NCBI GenBank assembly: GCA_900545305.1
Contig: UQYD01000028.1
Span: 1-23,786 of the forward strand
Reading direction: 5' to 3'
Length of the DNA stretch: 23,786 bases
From: an uncultured Eubacterium sp.
Lineage (GTDB): Bacteria > Bacillota > Clostridia > Lachnospirales > CAG-274
In this document: positions 15,086 to 21,837 of the stretch, one piece after another
Layout: the number at the start of each line of letters is the position of its first letter
Numbering within the stretch: position 1 is the first letter of the stretch
The notes under the pieces: model-generated
Seen by the model: the letters and a program-made list of their open reading frames with translations, nothing else
Databases searched by the model: none
Told to the model about the DNA's origin: nothing
Program-made: the position numbers and the translations under genes

Positions 15086-15718
15086 TTAAAAACCTCGTTT
15101 TTTCATAAAGCTCTCAATATGATTGAGAATTTCGTTGTGAATATCCTCCTCTGTTTTAAGAGCATCAATGATTTTAATTCTTTCTTTGTTTCTTCTGGCA
15201 AGGCTAATATATCCATCAAAAACTCTTTGGTGGAAATTTGCCTTTTCTGCCTCAAGTCTGTCAAGCTCTGCCTGTTTAGACTTTCTGGCAATACTATCTT
15301 CTGGTTTAAGTTTCAAAAGAAAAGTAATGTCCGGTTCTAGTGAATTTACACCGGCTCTGTTAATATTCTTTATAAAGTTTTCACCCATACCTCTTGCAAA
15401 ACCCTGATATACAAGGCTTGAATCCAAAAATCTGTCACTTATAACAACGCCACCGTCTTTAAGCACAGGTTCAATAACTTCATTAACTAACTGAGCTCTC
15501 GCTGCTGCATACAAAAGAGCTTCTGTAATATTAGCCATTTCACTATTATTTTTATCAATTATAATTTCTCTAATTTTTTCTCCTATTGGAGTACCACCCG
15601 GTTCTCTTGTGCAAACTACTCTGTATCCTCTTTCAGAAAAATATTCTTTAAGTCTGTTAATCTGAGTAGTTTTGCCAGAACCGTCTGTACCCTCAAGGGT
15701 TATAAAAAGTCCAGACAT
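15086..15718 (-). CDS. tmk: Thymidylate kinase
   Basis: 210 residues from the ATG at 15718, the usual size. It phosphorylates dTMP to dTDP. P-loop GTDGSGKTT (10-18), ISDRFLDSSLVYQG with the DR motif that contacts dTMP, and TREPGGTPIGEKIR are all characteristic. The ribosome site AGGAGAAAG sits 4-12 bp upstream, which is why I start here; the frame is open for 22 more codons upstream, overlapping the kduD gene. It follows kduD by 22 bp. A run of A residues lies in the gap, but no stem is obvious, so this is not a clear terminator. The C-terminus contains FMKKRGF. Confidence 0.95.
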   Translation of the reverse strand: MSGLFITLEGTDGSGKTTQINRLKEYFSERGYRVVCTREPGGTPIGEKIREIIIDKNNSEMANITEALLYAAARAQLVNEVIEPVLKDGGVVISDRFLDSSLVYQGFARGMGENFIKNINRAGVNSLEPDITFLLKLKPEDSIARKSKQAELDRLEAEKANFHQRVFDGYISLARRNKERIKIIDALKTEEDIHNEILNHIESFMKKRGF

Positions 15719-15740
15719 AATCTTTCTCCTGTTATTTTTT

Positions 15741-16499
15741 TTATCTTGCAAGCCATCCACCGTCAACAGCAAGAGTAAAGCCATTTACATAGCTTGCTGC
15801 ATCAGAGCAAAGGAATACAACAGCACCAGCCATATCCTCTGGTGTACCCCAACGACCGGCAGGAATTCTACAAAGGATTTCATCAGAACGATTTGCATCA
15901 CTTCTGAGCTGATTTGTATTGTTAGTTGCCATATAACCTGGTGCAATAGCATTTACATTGATGTTCTTTGAAGCCCATTCATTTGCTAAAGCTCTTGTTA
16001 AACCTAAAATAGCAGACTTACTTGCTGTGTAAGCAGGAACTCTGATACCACCCTGATAGCTAAGCATTGATGCCACATTGACAATCTTGCCACCACCAAT
16101 CTTTTCAAATTCCTTAGCAAAAGCCTGACACATAAAGAACACAACCTTTTGGTTGATTGTAATAACCTTGTCCCAATCAGCCTCAGGAACATTAATAGCA
16201 TCTTCTCTTAAAATAATACCTGCATTATTTACAAGAATATCTACCTTGCCAAATTTTTCAACAGTCTTGTCAATAATACCCTGAATAGGTTCTGTTGAGC
16301 CTAAGTCAGCAATTACTTCAAGGAATTCGCCACCGTCTTTTTCAATTAAAGCCTTTGTTTCTTCGCAACTTCTTCTGGCAACACCTGCTACCTTTGCACC
16401 GGCCTGAGCCAAAGCAACACACATACCCTGACCAAGTCCTGTATTAGCACCTGTAACAACTGCAACCTTACCTTTTAAGCTGAATTTATCCATTATCAT
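15741..16499 (-). CDS. kduD: Short-chain dehydrogenase, KduD-like (2-dehydro-3-deoxy-D-gluconate 5-dehydrogenase)
   Basis: 252 residues, classical SDR length. NAD-binding TGANTGLG (16-23), NNAG (91-94), catalytic Ser144, Tyr157 and Lys161 (YTASK) are all present. The KFSLKGKVAVVTGANTGLGQGM opening and the closing FTLAVDGGWLAR are typical of KduD, which reduces the 5-keto group of DKI to KDG in pectin/uronate breakdown. Other gluconate-type dehydrogenases share much of this, so the substrate is less certain than the family. No other kdu or pectin gene is nearby, which is unusual, as kduD normally pairs with kduI. It heads the replication/RNA operon with its own promoter. The GGGAGGA ribosome site supports ATG 16499 over an ATG two codons inside. 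Confidence 0.82.
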   Translation of the reverse strand: MIMDKFSLKGKVAVVTGANTGLGQGMCVALAQAGAKVAGVARRSCEETKALIEKDGGEFLEVIADLGSTEPIQGIIDKTVEKFGKVDILVNNAGIILREDAINVPEADWDKVITINQKVVFFMCQAFAKEFEKIGGGKIVNVASMLSYQGGIRVPAYTASKSAILGLTRALANEWASKNINVNAIAPGYMATNNTNQLRSDANRSDEILCRIPAGRWGTPEDMAGAVVFLCSDAASYVNGFTLAVDGGWLAR

Positions 16500-16542
16500 A
16501 TTACTTTCCTCCCTTAAAAATGTTCTCTTTCTTTACCGTTTC

Positions 16543-16571
16543 ATTATAACACATCGCCAAACTCTGTACAA
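16543..16571 (-). promoter_or_regulatory. Sigma-A promoter for the kduD-tmk-holB operon
   Basis: On the minus strand TTGTAC (16566-16571) and TATAAT (16543-16548) are 17 bp apart, about 44 bp upstream of the ATG at 16499. It is divergent from the promoter at 16653-16681. Confidence 0.65.
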
Positions 16572-16652
16572 GCCTATTTGATGTATATTTACTCCCATTC
16601 ATTGACAAAATTTCCACAACTAATTTTATTTTTTCATTAGCCACATTACCCA

Positions 16653-16681
16653 TTGAAAATATTGCAATTTTATGTTAATAT
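16653..16681 (+). promoter_or_regulatory. Sigma-A promoter for the DtxR-type regulator and thioredoxin
   Basis: TTGAAA (16653-16658) and TAATAT (16676-16681) are 17 bp apart, with the predicted start about 25 bp before the ATG at 16714. No clear inverted-repeat operator for the regulator was seen. Confidence 0.6.
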
Positions 16682-16713
16682 GTTACATAGAAGATATATT
16701 GGGAGTGAGAAAA

Positions 16714-17082
16714 ATGGCGATTCAAGAATCCGGTGAAAATTATTTAGAAACTATACTTATTTTGAAAGAACGCAACGGTTATGTTCGTTCAATAGATATT
16801 GCACACGAAACAGGTTTTTCTAAGCCTAGTGTTAGTAGAGCCGTATCAATATTGAAGAAGGAGGGTCTTGTAGAAATTGACCCTTTAAACCAGATTTTAC
16901 TTACTGACAAAGGTCGAGAAATCGCCGAAGGAATTTACGAAAGACACAGAGTTTTAACAAAGTTTTTTGAACATATCGGTGTAGATGCAGATGTTGCAGC
17001 AGCTGATGCTTGCAAAATCGAACATATTATAAGTTCCCAGACTTTTGAAAGAATAAAAGAAAAATTCAATTTAAGTGAGTAA
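16714..17082 (+). CDS. DtxR/MntR family metal-dependent regulator, short form
   Basis: 122 residues. An N-terminal winged helix-turn-helix (about 4-70, SIDIAHETGFSKPSVSRAVSILKKEGLV) is followed by a helical dimer and metal region (about 75-115). It lacks the C-terminal SH3-like domain, as in MntR. Metal-site residues are mixed. The ACKIEH segment (96-101) gives Cys-x-x-Glu-His, the iron-type pattern of DtxR/IdeR, where MntR has Glu. Residue 9 is Asn and E12 is kept, whereas MntR has Asp and Glu. So it may sense iron or a related ion rather than Mn. I chose ATG 16714 (GGGAGTGAG 4-12 bp upstream) over an in-frame start at 16672 that overlaps the promoter. It is the first of two genes with trxA. 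Confidence 0.85.
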   Translation: MAIQESGENYLETILILKERNGYVRSIDIAHETGFSKPSVSRAVSILKKEGLVEIDPLNQILLTDKGREIAEGIYERHRVLTKFFEHIGVDADVAAADACKIEHIISSQTFERIKEKFNLSE

Positions 17083-17127
17083 TAGTTACACCAAATGCAC
17101 AGAATAAAGAAAAAGGAGGTAACGGTA

Positions 17128-17436
17128 ATGTCAGTTATTGATGTAAAGACAGCAGATTTTGAAGCAGAAGTTTTAAAAAGTGATAAAACAGTTTTAGTTG
17201 ATTTTTGGGCTGTTTGGTGTGGTCCTTGCAGAATGTTAAGTCCAGTTGTAGACCAAGTAGCAGAAGAAAATCCAAATATAAAAGTTTGCAAAGTCAATGT
17301 AGACGAGGAACAACAGCTTGCTATAAAGTACGGTGTTATGAGTATTCCTACTCTTTTAGTTTTTAAGGGTGGCGAACTTGTAAACCAGAGTGTTGGCGTT
17401 ATTCCAAAGGAAGAAGTTTTAAATTTAATAAAGTAA
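17128..17436 (+). CDS. trxA: Thioredoxin
   Basis: 102 residues, the standard size. WCGPC (30-34) is the redox site and SIPT (72-75) holds the cis-proline, with VDFWAVWCGPCRM and NVDEEQQLAIKYGVMSIPTLLVFK typical of cytoplasmic thioredoxin A. The GGAGG ribosome site (17115-17119) supports ATG 17128 over an in-frame ATG at 17095. It lies 45 bp after the DtxR-type gene and is probably cotranscribed. A terminator follows directly. Confidence 0.95.
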   Translation: MSVIDVKTADFEAEVLKSDKTVLVDFWAVWCGPCRMLSPVVDQVAEENPNIKVCKVNVDEEQQLAIKYGVMSIPTLLVFKGGELVNQSVGVIPKEEVLNLIK

Positions 17437-17440
17437 TATT

Positions 17441-17469
17441 AAGACCATCTGTTTCAGGTGGTCTTTTTT
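17441..17469 (+). terminator. Rho-independent terminator after trxA
   Basis: AAGACCA/TGGTCTT stem with an extended, partly paired loop (TCTGTTTCAGG), followed by a run of T. Confidence 0.88.
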
Positions 17470-17492
17470 CGTTTCACATAGATAGATTACAT

Positions 17493-17528
17493 AGAAAGAC
17501 CGTTTCCTACACAGAAAACGGTCTTTCT
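17493..17528 (-). terminator. Rho-independent terminator for the BspA-like gene
   Basis: A 13-bp stem, AGAAAGACCGTTT/AAACGGTCTTTCT, with a 10-nt loop, 5 bp beyond the stop of the minus-strand gene. It may also act on the plus strand. Confidence 0.85.
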
Positions 17529-17533
17529 TTTTA

Positions 17534-18742
17534 TCATATTTCGCTAACTTTTCCTGTCACATACTTCATAAGAATTATAACATCTCTCATATCTATAGAG
17601 CCATCTCCATTTATATCACCCTTTTCAACATAATAAACTATTGTTGAACCACTTGGATATAAACTTATGTTATCTGCTGTACTGCCTTTTTTACAAGTTA
17701 TATTTAATGCTCCACATCTATAAAAGCCATCTTCTGAAACTGATGTAACACTTTCAGGAATAAAAATATATTTTAACCCTGTACATTTATAAAAAGCAAA
17801 ATCCTCTATAGAATTAACTCCCTCTGGAATAATAACTGTTTCAATATCAGTATTGTTCTTAAAAGCATTTTCCCCTATAGCCTTAACATAAACACCACCA
17901 ATATTTGACGGTATATTAACTACCTTTTCGCTACCACTATAGCCTGTAATTGTTCCTGTTGAAGAATTGAAAGTAAATGCTGTTGTTGTAGCATCGTCTA
18001 AATATACTTTTTTTGCTATTGATGGGTAATCAGTATATTTATCTGCTGTTGAGTTTTTGTAGCAGTATATTGTATTTAAGTTACTACAATCTTTAAACGC
18101 TGATTCTCCTATGCTTGTTACTCCTGCTAGGATTGCTATACTTGTTAAACTACTACAACTCTCAAACGCTGAACTCCCTATGCTTGTTACTCCTGCTGGT
18201 ATTGCTATACTTGTTAAGCTACTACAATTCTGAAACGCACCACCGTCTATGCTTGTTAATCCTTCCGGTATTGTTATACTTGTTAAGCTACTACAACCAT
18301 AAAACACAAAATCTTTTAGGCTTGTTACTCCTACTGGAATTTCTATACTTGTCAAACTACTACAGCTATCAAACACAGACATTCCTATGCTTGTTACTCC
18401 GTCCGGAATTTCTATACTTGTTAAACTACTACAACCCCAAAATGCACAATCTCCTATGCTTGTTACTCCGTCACCTATGACAATTTCTTTAATGTCCTTA
18501 TTAAGATAAAATGGAGAGTTTCCAATGTAATAATCATTCATATTCCCACTACCACTTATCTTCAATAGACCGTTACTATCTAAGGTGTATGTTACATTCT
18601 CTCCACACTCTCCACTTTTAACAATGGTAGTAGCTGTTGATTGTGTTGTAACTGTATTTTCTATAGTTGCCCCATAGGTTACATCAAATGTTCCAAACAT
18701 CAAAACAGTTGCTAAGAACATACCTAACATTTTTCTTTTCAT
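17534..18742 (-). CDS. BspA-type leucine-rich-repeat secreted protein with terminal half-dockerin
   Basis: 402 residues. A signal peptide (about 1-24) is followed by a beta-rich segment with KSGECGENVTYTLDSNG (42-58), common at the start of BspA-like proteins. Six BspA-type 23-residue leucine-rich repeats (about 87-225, consensus CSSLTSIxIPxGVTSIGxSAF) follow, then a spacer and two more repeats (about 288-345). At the end, GDINGDGSIDMRDVIILMKY (375-394) is a single Ca-binding dockerin-type loop; type I dockerins have two. BspA proteins often mediate adhesion and recognition; one loop alone may not give cohesin binding. I chose ATG 18742, preceded by AGGTGTGGG; an in-frame ATG 17 codons earlier has no ribosome site. 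The repeats are near-identical at DNA level. Confidence 0.86.
   Translation of the reverse strand: MKRKMLGMFLATVLMFGTFDVTYGATIENTVTTQSTATTIVKSGECGENVTYTLDSNGLLKISGSGNMNDYYIGNSPFYLNKDIKEIVIGDGVTSIGDCAFWGCSSLTSIEIPDGVTSIGMSVFDSCSSLTSIEIPVGVTSLKDFVFYGCSSLTSITIPEGLTSIDGGAFQNCSSLTSIAIPAGVTSIGSSAFESCSSLTSIAILAGVTSIGESAFKDCSNLNTIYCYKNSTADKYTDYPSIAKKVYLDDATTTAFTFNSSTGTITGYSGSEKVVNIPSNIGGVYVKAIGENAFKNNTDIETVIIPEGVNSIEDFAFYKCTGLKYIFIPESVTSVSEDGFYRCGALNITCKKGSTADNISLYPSGSTIVYYVEKGDINGDGSIDMRDVIILMKYVTGKVSEI
18077..18469 (-). repeat. Intragenic 69-bp repeats encoding BspA-type LRRs
   Basis: About six consecutive 69-bp units, each encoding 23 residues centred on CSSLTSI. Neighbouring units share long stretches of identical DNA, which suggests recent unequal exchange or slippage. 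The 69-bp length equals that of the unrelated non-coding repeat by chance. Confidence 0.8.
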
Positions 18743-18873
18743 TTTGCCCACACCTTTCTTTAATCCCCTAAATATAAGACCTTTTGTTTCCATACAATAT
18801 TAGATATTATGTGACAAAAAAGGGACATTTGCAATAGTCCTTCTATCAATTTCAATATCTAAATTATATTTTT

Positions 18874-18902
18874 ATATTACCATTTATATAATCATTTTTC
18901 AA
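18874..18902 (-). promoter_or_regulatory. Possible promoter for the BspA-like gene
   Basis: On the minus strand TTGAAA (18897-18902) and TAATAT (18874-18879) are 17 bp apart. The gene start is about 130 bp away, so the leader would be long; other AT-rich candidates exist nearer. The rest of 18743-19055 holds only the repeat and terminator listed separately. Confidence 0.38.
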
Positions 18903-18939
18903 TACTATTATACAAATATCTTCACATAATATCTTCACA

Positions 18940-19008
18940 ATTCAGAACAAATTAACTTCGTTAATTTGTGGCTTGACAAGCAAGCCATCGGATTTATCTT
19001 TCCGATTC
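18940..19008. repeat. 69-bp triple-hairpin interspersed repeat, copy B
   Basis: Identical over 69 bp to 3521-3589, with the same three stems. It lies between the BspA-like promoter region and the terminator of the TPR gene, which begins 6 bp later at 19014. It is in the same orientation relative to the terminator as copy A. Confidence 0.9.
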
Positions 19009-19013
19009 ATAAT

Positions 19014-19057
19014 AAAAAATGTAGAACTCCATACAACTACGAAGTTCCACATTTTTT
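19014..19057 (-). terminator. Rho-independent terminator of recQ-TPR
   Basis: A 15-bp stem, AAAAAATGTAGAACT/AGTTCCACATTTTTT, in which one pair is A-C on the plus strand but G-U on the minus strand. It overlaps the stop codon of the TPR gene, so it serves the minus-strand gene. Confidence 0.85.
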
Positions 19058-19910
19058 ATTTTTCCAACTTTTTCAATTCTTCTTCAATTTGCTCTTTCTT
19101 TACTGTATTAAGTGCTGAAATATAACAACCCTTAGCCTTTTCAAGATATTCCTTTGCTTTTTCAATATTGCCCTCTTTTTCCTCTAAAAGTGCCATATAG
19201 TAAAGACTTTCAACCATATTTTTTCTATAGCTGACAGCCTTTTGGAAATTTTCATAGGCTTTTTTATAATCACCCTGATTATAGTATATCTGACCTAAAT
19301 TATCCCAAGCCGGAGCATACTCCTCATTATCCTTTAATGCACTATTTGTCAATTCAACAGCCTTTTCATAATTACCCTTTAACATATAGAAATAGCCAAG
19401 AGTAGTAAGTGTATTAGGGTTAATATAGTTATACTTTTTCTGTAAATCCTCAATAGTAGAAATAGCCTTATCAATATCACCTAGCACCCAATAACAGCTT
19501 GAAACAGCAAGAGGTATAAGTTTATCAAAAAGGACTTTTACATTTAACTTTTCAGCTCTCTGGAATATAGGTAACGCCTCATCGGCTCTACCCTCGTGGA
19601 GAGCATCAAGTGCATAGTTATAAAGTGCCTTTACATTTCTGGTATTTTTCTTTACAGCTATAGTATAAAACTTCTTTGCCTTTTCCGGTTCTCTCAAGAA
19701 GTAATACATATTGCCAATCATACCTATAACATAGGCATTACATACAATGGCACTTGCAAGCAAGTACACCAACAATGCCGGTATTAATATCCATTCCTTA
19801 AATCTGAGAAAAAACACCAACACTATCCACGCAAGCATCATATATCCCAGTGTTAGTCCTTTCCAATAAGCTACTAAGTCTATCTTTTTTTCTTTTATTT
19901 TAGCAGACAT
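19056..19910 (-). CDS. Membrane protein with tetratricopeptide repeats
   Basis: 284 residues. Two hydrophobic helices lie near the N-terminus (about 16-33 and 41-63, WILIPALLVYLLASAIVCNAYVIGM). A series of about six TPR-type helical pairs follows (about 70-270), including NYALDALHEGRADEALPIFQRAE, LGYFYMLKGNYEKAVELTNSAL and LGQIYYNQGDYKKAYENFQKAV. Such proteins usually scaffold protein assemblies at the membrane; the partner is unknown. ATG 19910 follows GGAGGGG with good spacing; a GTG two codons earlier is poorly placed. The gene is 16 bp downstream of recQ and shares its transcript. No specific function can be read. Confidence 0.78.
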   Translation of the reverse strand: MSAKIKEKKIDLVAYWKGLTLGYMMLAWIVLVFFLRFKEWILIPALLVYLLASAIVCNAYVIGMIGNMYYFLREPEKAKKFYTIAVKKNTRNVKALYNYALDALHEGRADEALPIFQRAEKLNVKVLFDKLIPLAVSSCYWVLGDIDKAISTIEDLQKKYNYINPNTLTTLGYFYMLKGNYEKAVELTNSALKDNEEYAPAWDNLGQIYYNQGDYKKAYENFQKAVSYRKNMVESLYYMALLEEKEGNIEKAKEYLEKAKGCYISALNTVKKEQIEEELKKLEK

Positions 19911-19926
19911 TATCACCCCTCCTAAA

Positions 19927-21735
19927 CTATCTGTTTTTGTATTGTTTTATTACATTCATAAATTCTTTGCCATAGGCTTTCATTTTTGCTGAACCTACAC
20001 CACTAACAGTAAGAAATTCCTTTTCTGTTGTAGGCTGTTTTACTGTCATATCTCTTAATGACGCATCTGTAAAAATCATAAATGCCGGCACTCTCTTTTG
20101 CTGTGCTATCTTCATACGGCATTGTCTTAAAAGCTCGAACAAGTTGCTATCAGCAGTCTTTTCTCTGACAAACTTAGGCTTAACAGTATTCTTCTTACGA
20201 ACCTTAACATTGACTTTAACATCTTTCTTCATAAATTCTCTTGCCTTATGATTAAGTGTAAGTATAGGATACTTTCCGTCAGTTTGGGTAATATATTCTT
20301 CTCTTACAAGGTAGTTTATAACATTCCTGATTTCAGATATTTCCACATCATATAGCAAACCAAAGGAAATTTCATCATCAAGTCCATTTCTTATAACTCT
20401 GTCTGTTTCAAGGCCAGTAAGAACTTCACATATAGCTGTTGTACCATATCTTTCGTCTAAGTCATCAATACATCTGATTACTGACCTTGCTATTCTTGTA
20501 ACATCGTAAGTATCGTACTCACCCTTACAGTTAGAGCAATTATCGCATTTCCCCTTTGCCTTTTCTCCAAAGTACCTGAGCATATAAGCTCGCAAACAGT
20601 CATCAGTAGTAGCATAGAAAGTCATTTCCTTTAACTTTTCTCGCTGTCTTTCTTTTACTATTTTCTGTTCTTCTTCTGTCAATTCTTCATTTTCGCTGTC
20701 TTGGTCTATTAAAAATTGCTGTACCCTGACATCTTGAGGAGAATAGAAAAGCACACATTCTGATTTATCACCATCTCGACCGGCTCGTCCTGCCTCCTGA
20801 TAGTATGCCTCCATACTGGCCGGCATATTGTAGTGGAGAACATATCGCACGTCACCCTTATCAATACCCATACCAAAGGCATTTGTAGCAACAATAATAT
20901 TTTTTCTATCGTATATGAAATCTTCTTGATTTTGTTTTCTTTCCTCCGGCTCAAGACCTGCGTGGTATCGTGTAGCATTAAAACCATTTACACATAAAAG
21001 CTCACATATTTCCTCTACATTTTTTCTTGACAGACAATATATTACACCACAGCTATCTTCGTGTTCAGCTACAAAATCCAAAACAGCCTTTTTCCTACTT
21101 TTAGGAGTTTCCACAGCAAAATAGAGATTAGGTCTGTCAAAATCAGTTTTTACCATATAAGGCTTATTTAATTCCAACAGCTTTATAATATCTTTTTTTA
21201 CTCTGTCTGTTGCTGTAGCTGTAAAAGCATTTACTCTGGGTCTTCTATCTAAGGAATTTAAAAACTGACTTATTTTCAAATACCCAGGTCTGAAATCCTG
21301 TCCCCATTGAGAAACACAATGTGCCTCATCAACTGTAACCATTGAAATATTTACAGTATTTGCAAACTTCAAAAACTCCGGTGTGCAAAGTCTTTCTGGA
21401 GCAACATATATAATTTTGTAAACGCCATTATAGGCATTTTCAAGTGCCTTGTTATACTGTCTGAAAGTAAGAGAACTATTTAGATATGCTGCCCTTACAC
21501 CAGATTGTACCAAAGTAGCAACTTGGTCTTTCATAAGTGATATTAAAGGCGAAACTACAAGAGTTATGCCCTCAAGCATAAGTGCCGGAACTTGAAAGCA
21601 TATAGACTTACCACCACCTGTAGGCATTATTCCGAATACATCTCTGCCTTCAAGTATACTGTCTATAATTTCTTCCTGTCCGTCACGAAAGCTACTATAA
21701 CCAAATACATCTTTTAAAACTTTTAATTTATCCAT
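19927..21735 (-). CDS. recQ: ATP-dependent DNA helicase RecQ
   Basis: 602 residues, normal length. It is a 3'-to-5' superfamily 2 helicase for recombination and replication-fork repair. Walker A is MPTGGGKS (37-44), the DEAH box is at 136-139, HCVSQWGQDFRP follows, and TATAT (173-177) is motif III. The C-terminal part has motifs V/VI (ATNAFGMGIDKG, QEAGRAGRDG), a zinc-binding RQC region with Cys380, 397, 400 and 403, a winged helix, and an HRDC domain (about 528-602). The start follows AAGGTG with good spacing. A promoter region and the putP terminator lie upstream; a TPR membrane gene is cotranscribed. Confidence 0.97.
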   Translation of the reverse strand: MDKLKVLKDVFGYSSFRDGQEEIIDSILEGRDVFGIMPTGGGKSICFQVPALMLEGITLVVSPLISLMKDQVATLVQSGVRAAYLNSSLTFRQYNKALENAYNGVYKIIYVAPERLCTPEFLKFANTVNISMVTVDEAHCVSQWGQDFRPGYLKISQFLNSLDRRPRVNAFTATATDRVKKDIIKLLELNKPYMVKTDFDRPNLYFAVETPKSRKKAVLDFVAEHEDSCGVIYCLSRKNVEEICELLCVNGFNATRYHAGLEPEERKQNQEDFIYDRKNIIVATNAFGMGIDKGDVRYVLHYNMPASMEAYYQEAGRAGRDGDKSECVLFYSPQDVRVQQFLIDQDSENEELTEEEQKIVKERQREKLKEMTFYATTDDCLRAYMLRYFGEKAKGKCDNCSNCKGEYDTYDVTRIARSVIRCIDDLDERYGTTAICEVLTGLETDRVIRNGLDDEISFGLLYDVEISEIRNVINYLVREEYITQTDGKYPILTLNHKAREFMKKDVKVNVKVRKKNTVKPKFVREKTADSNLFELLRQCRMKIAQQKRVPAFMIFTDASLRDMTVKQPTTEKEFLTVSGVGSAKMKAYGKEFMNVIKQYKNR

Positions 21736-21757
21736 AATTTCACCTTAAAAATTTACA

Positions 21758-21787
21758 TTCGAAAGAAATTATAACACAATTCTAAAC
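21758..21787 (-). promoter_or_regulatory. Weak promoter candidate for recQ
   Basis: On the minus strand a TATAAT within about 21769-21774 lies in GTTATAATTTC, about 35 bp upstream of the ATG at 21735. The matching -35 region is poor (TTTATT), so this rests mainly on the -10 box. Confidence 0.4.
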
Positions 21788-21794
21788 ATAAATA

Positions 21795-21820
21795 AAGAGC
21801 CGAGCATAGACTCGACTCTT
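21795..21820 (-). terminator. Rho-independent terminator of putP
   Basis: AAGAGCCGAG/CTCGACTCTT stem with loop CATAGA; the internal C-A mismatch is a U-G pair on the minus strand. It is followed by a T-rich stretch on that strand. Confidence 0.82.
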
Positions 21821-21837
21821 AAATTTATATAAACTTT

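Noticed and set aside
15731..15740. Terminator between kduD and tmk from the run of A/T
   Set aside because: No stem precedes the run on the minus strand; it is only a homopolymer stretch at the kduD stop codon.
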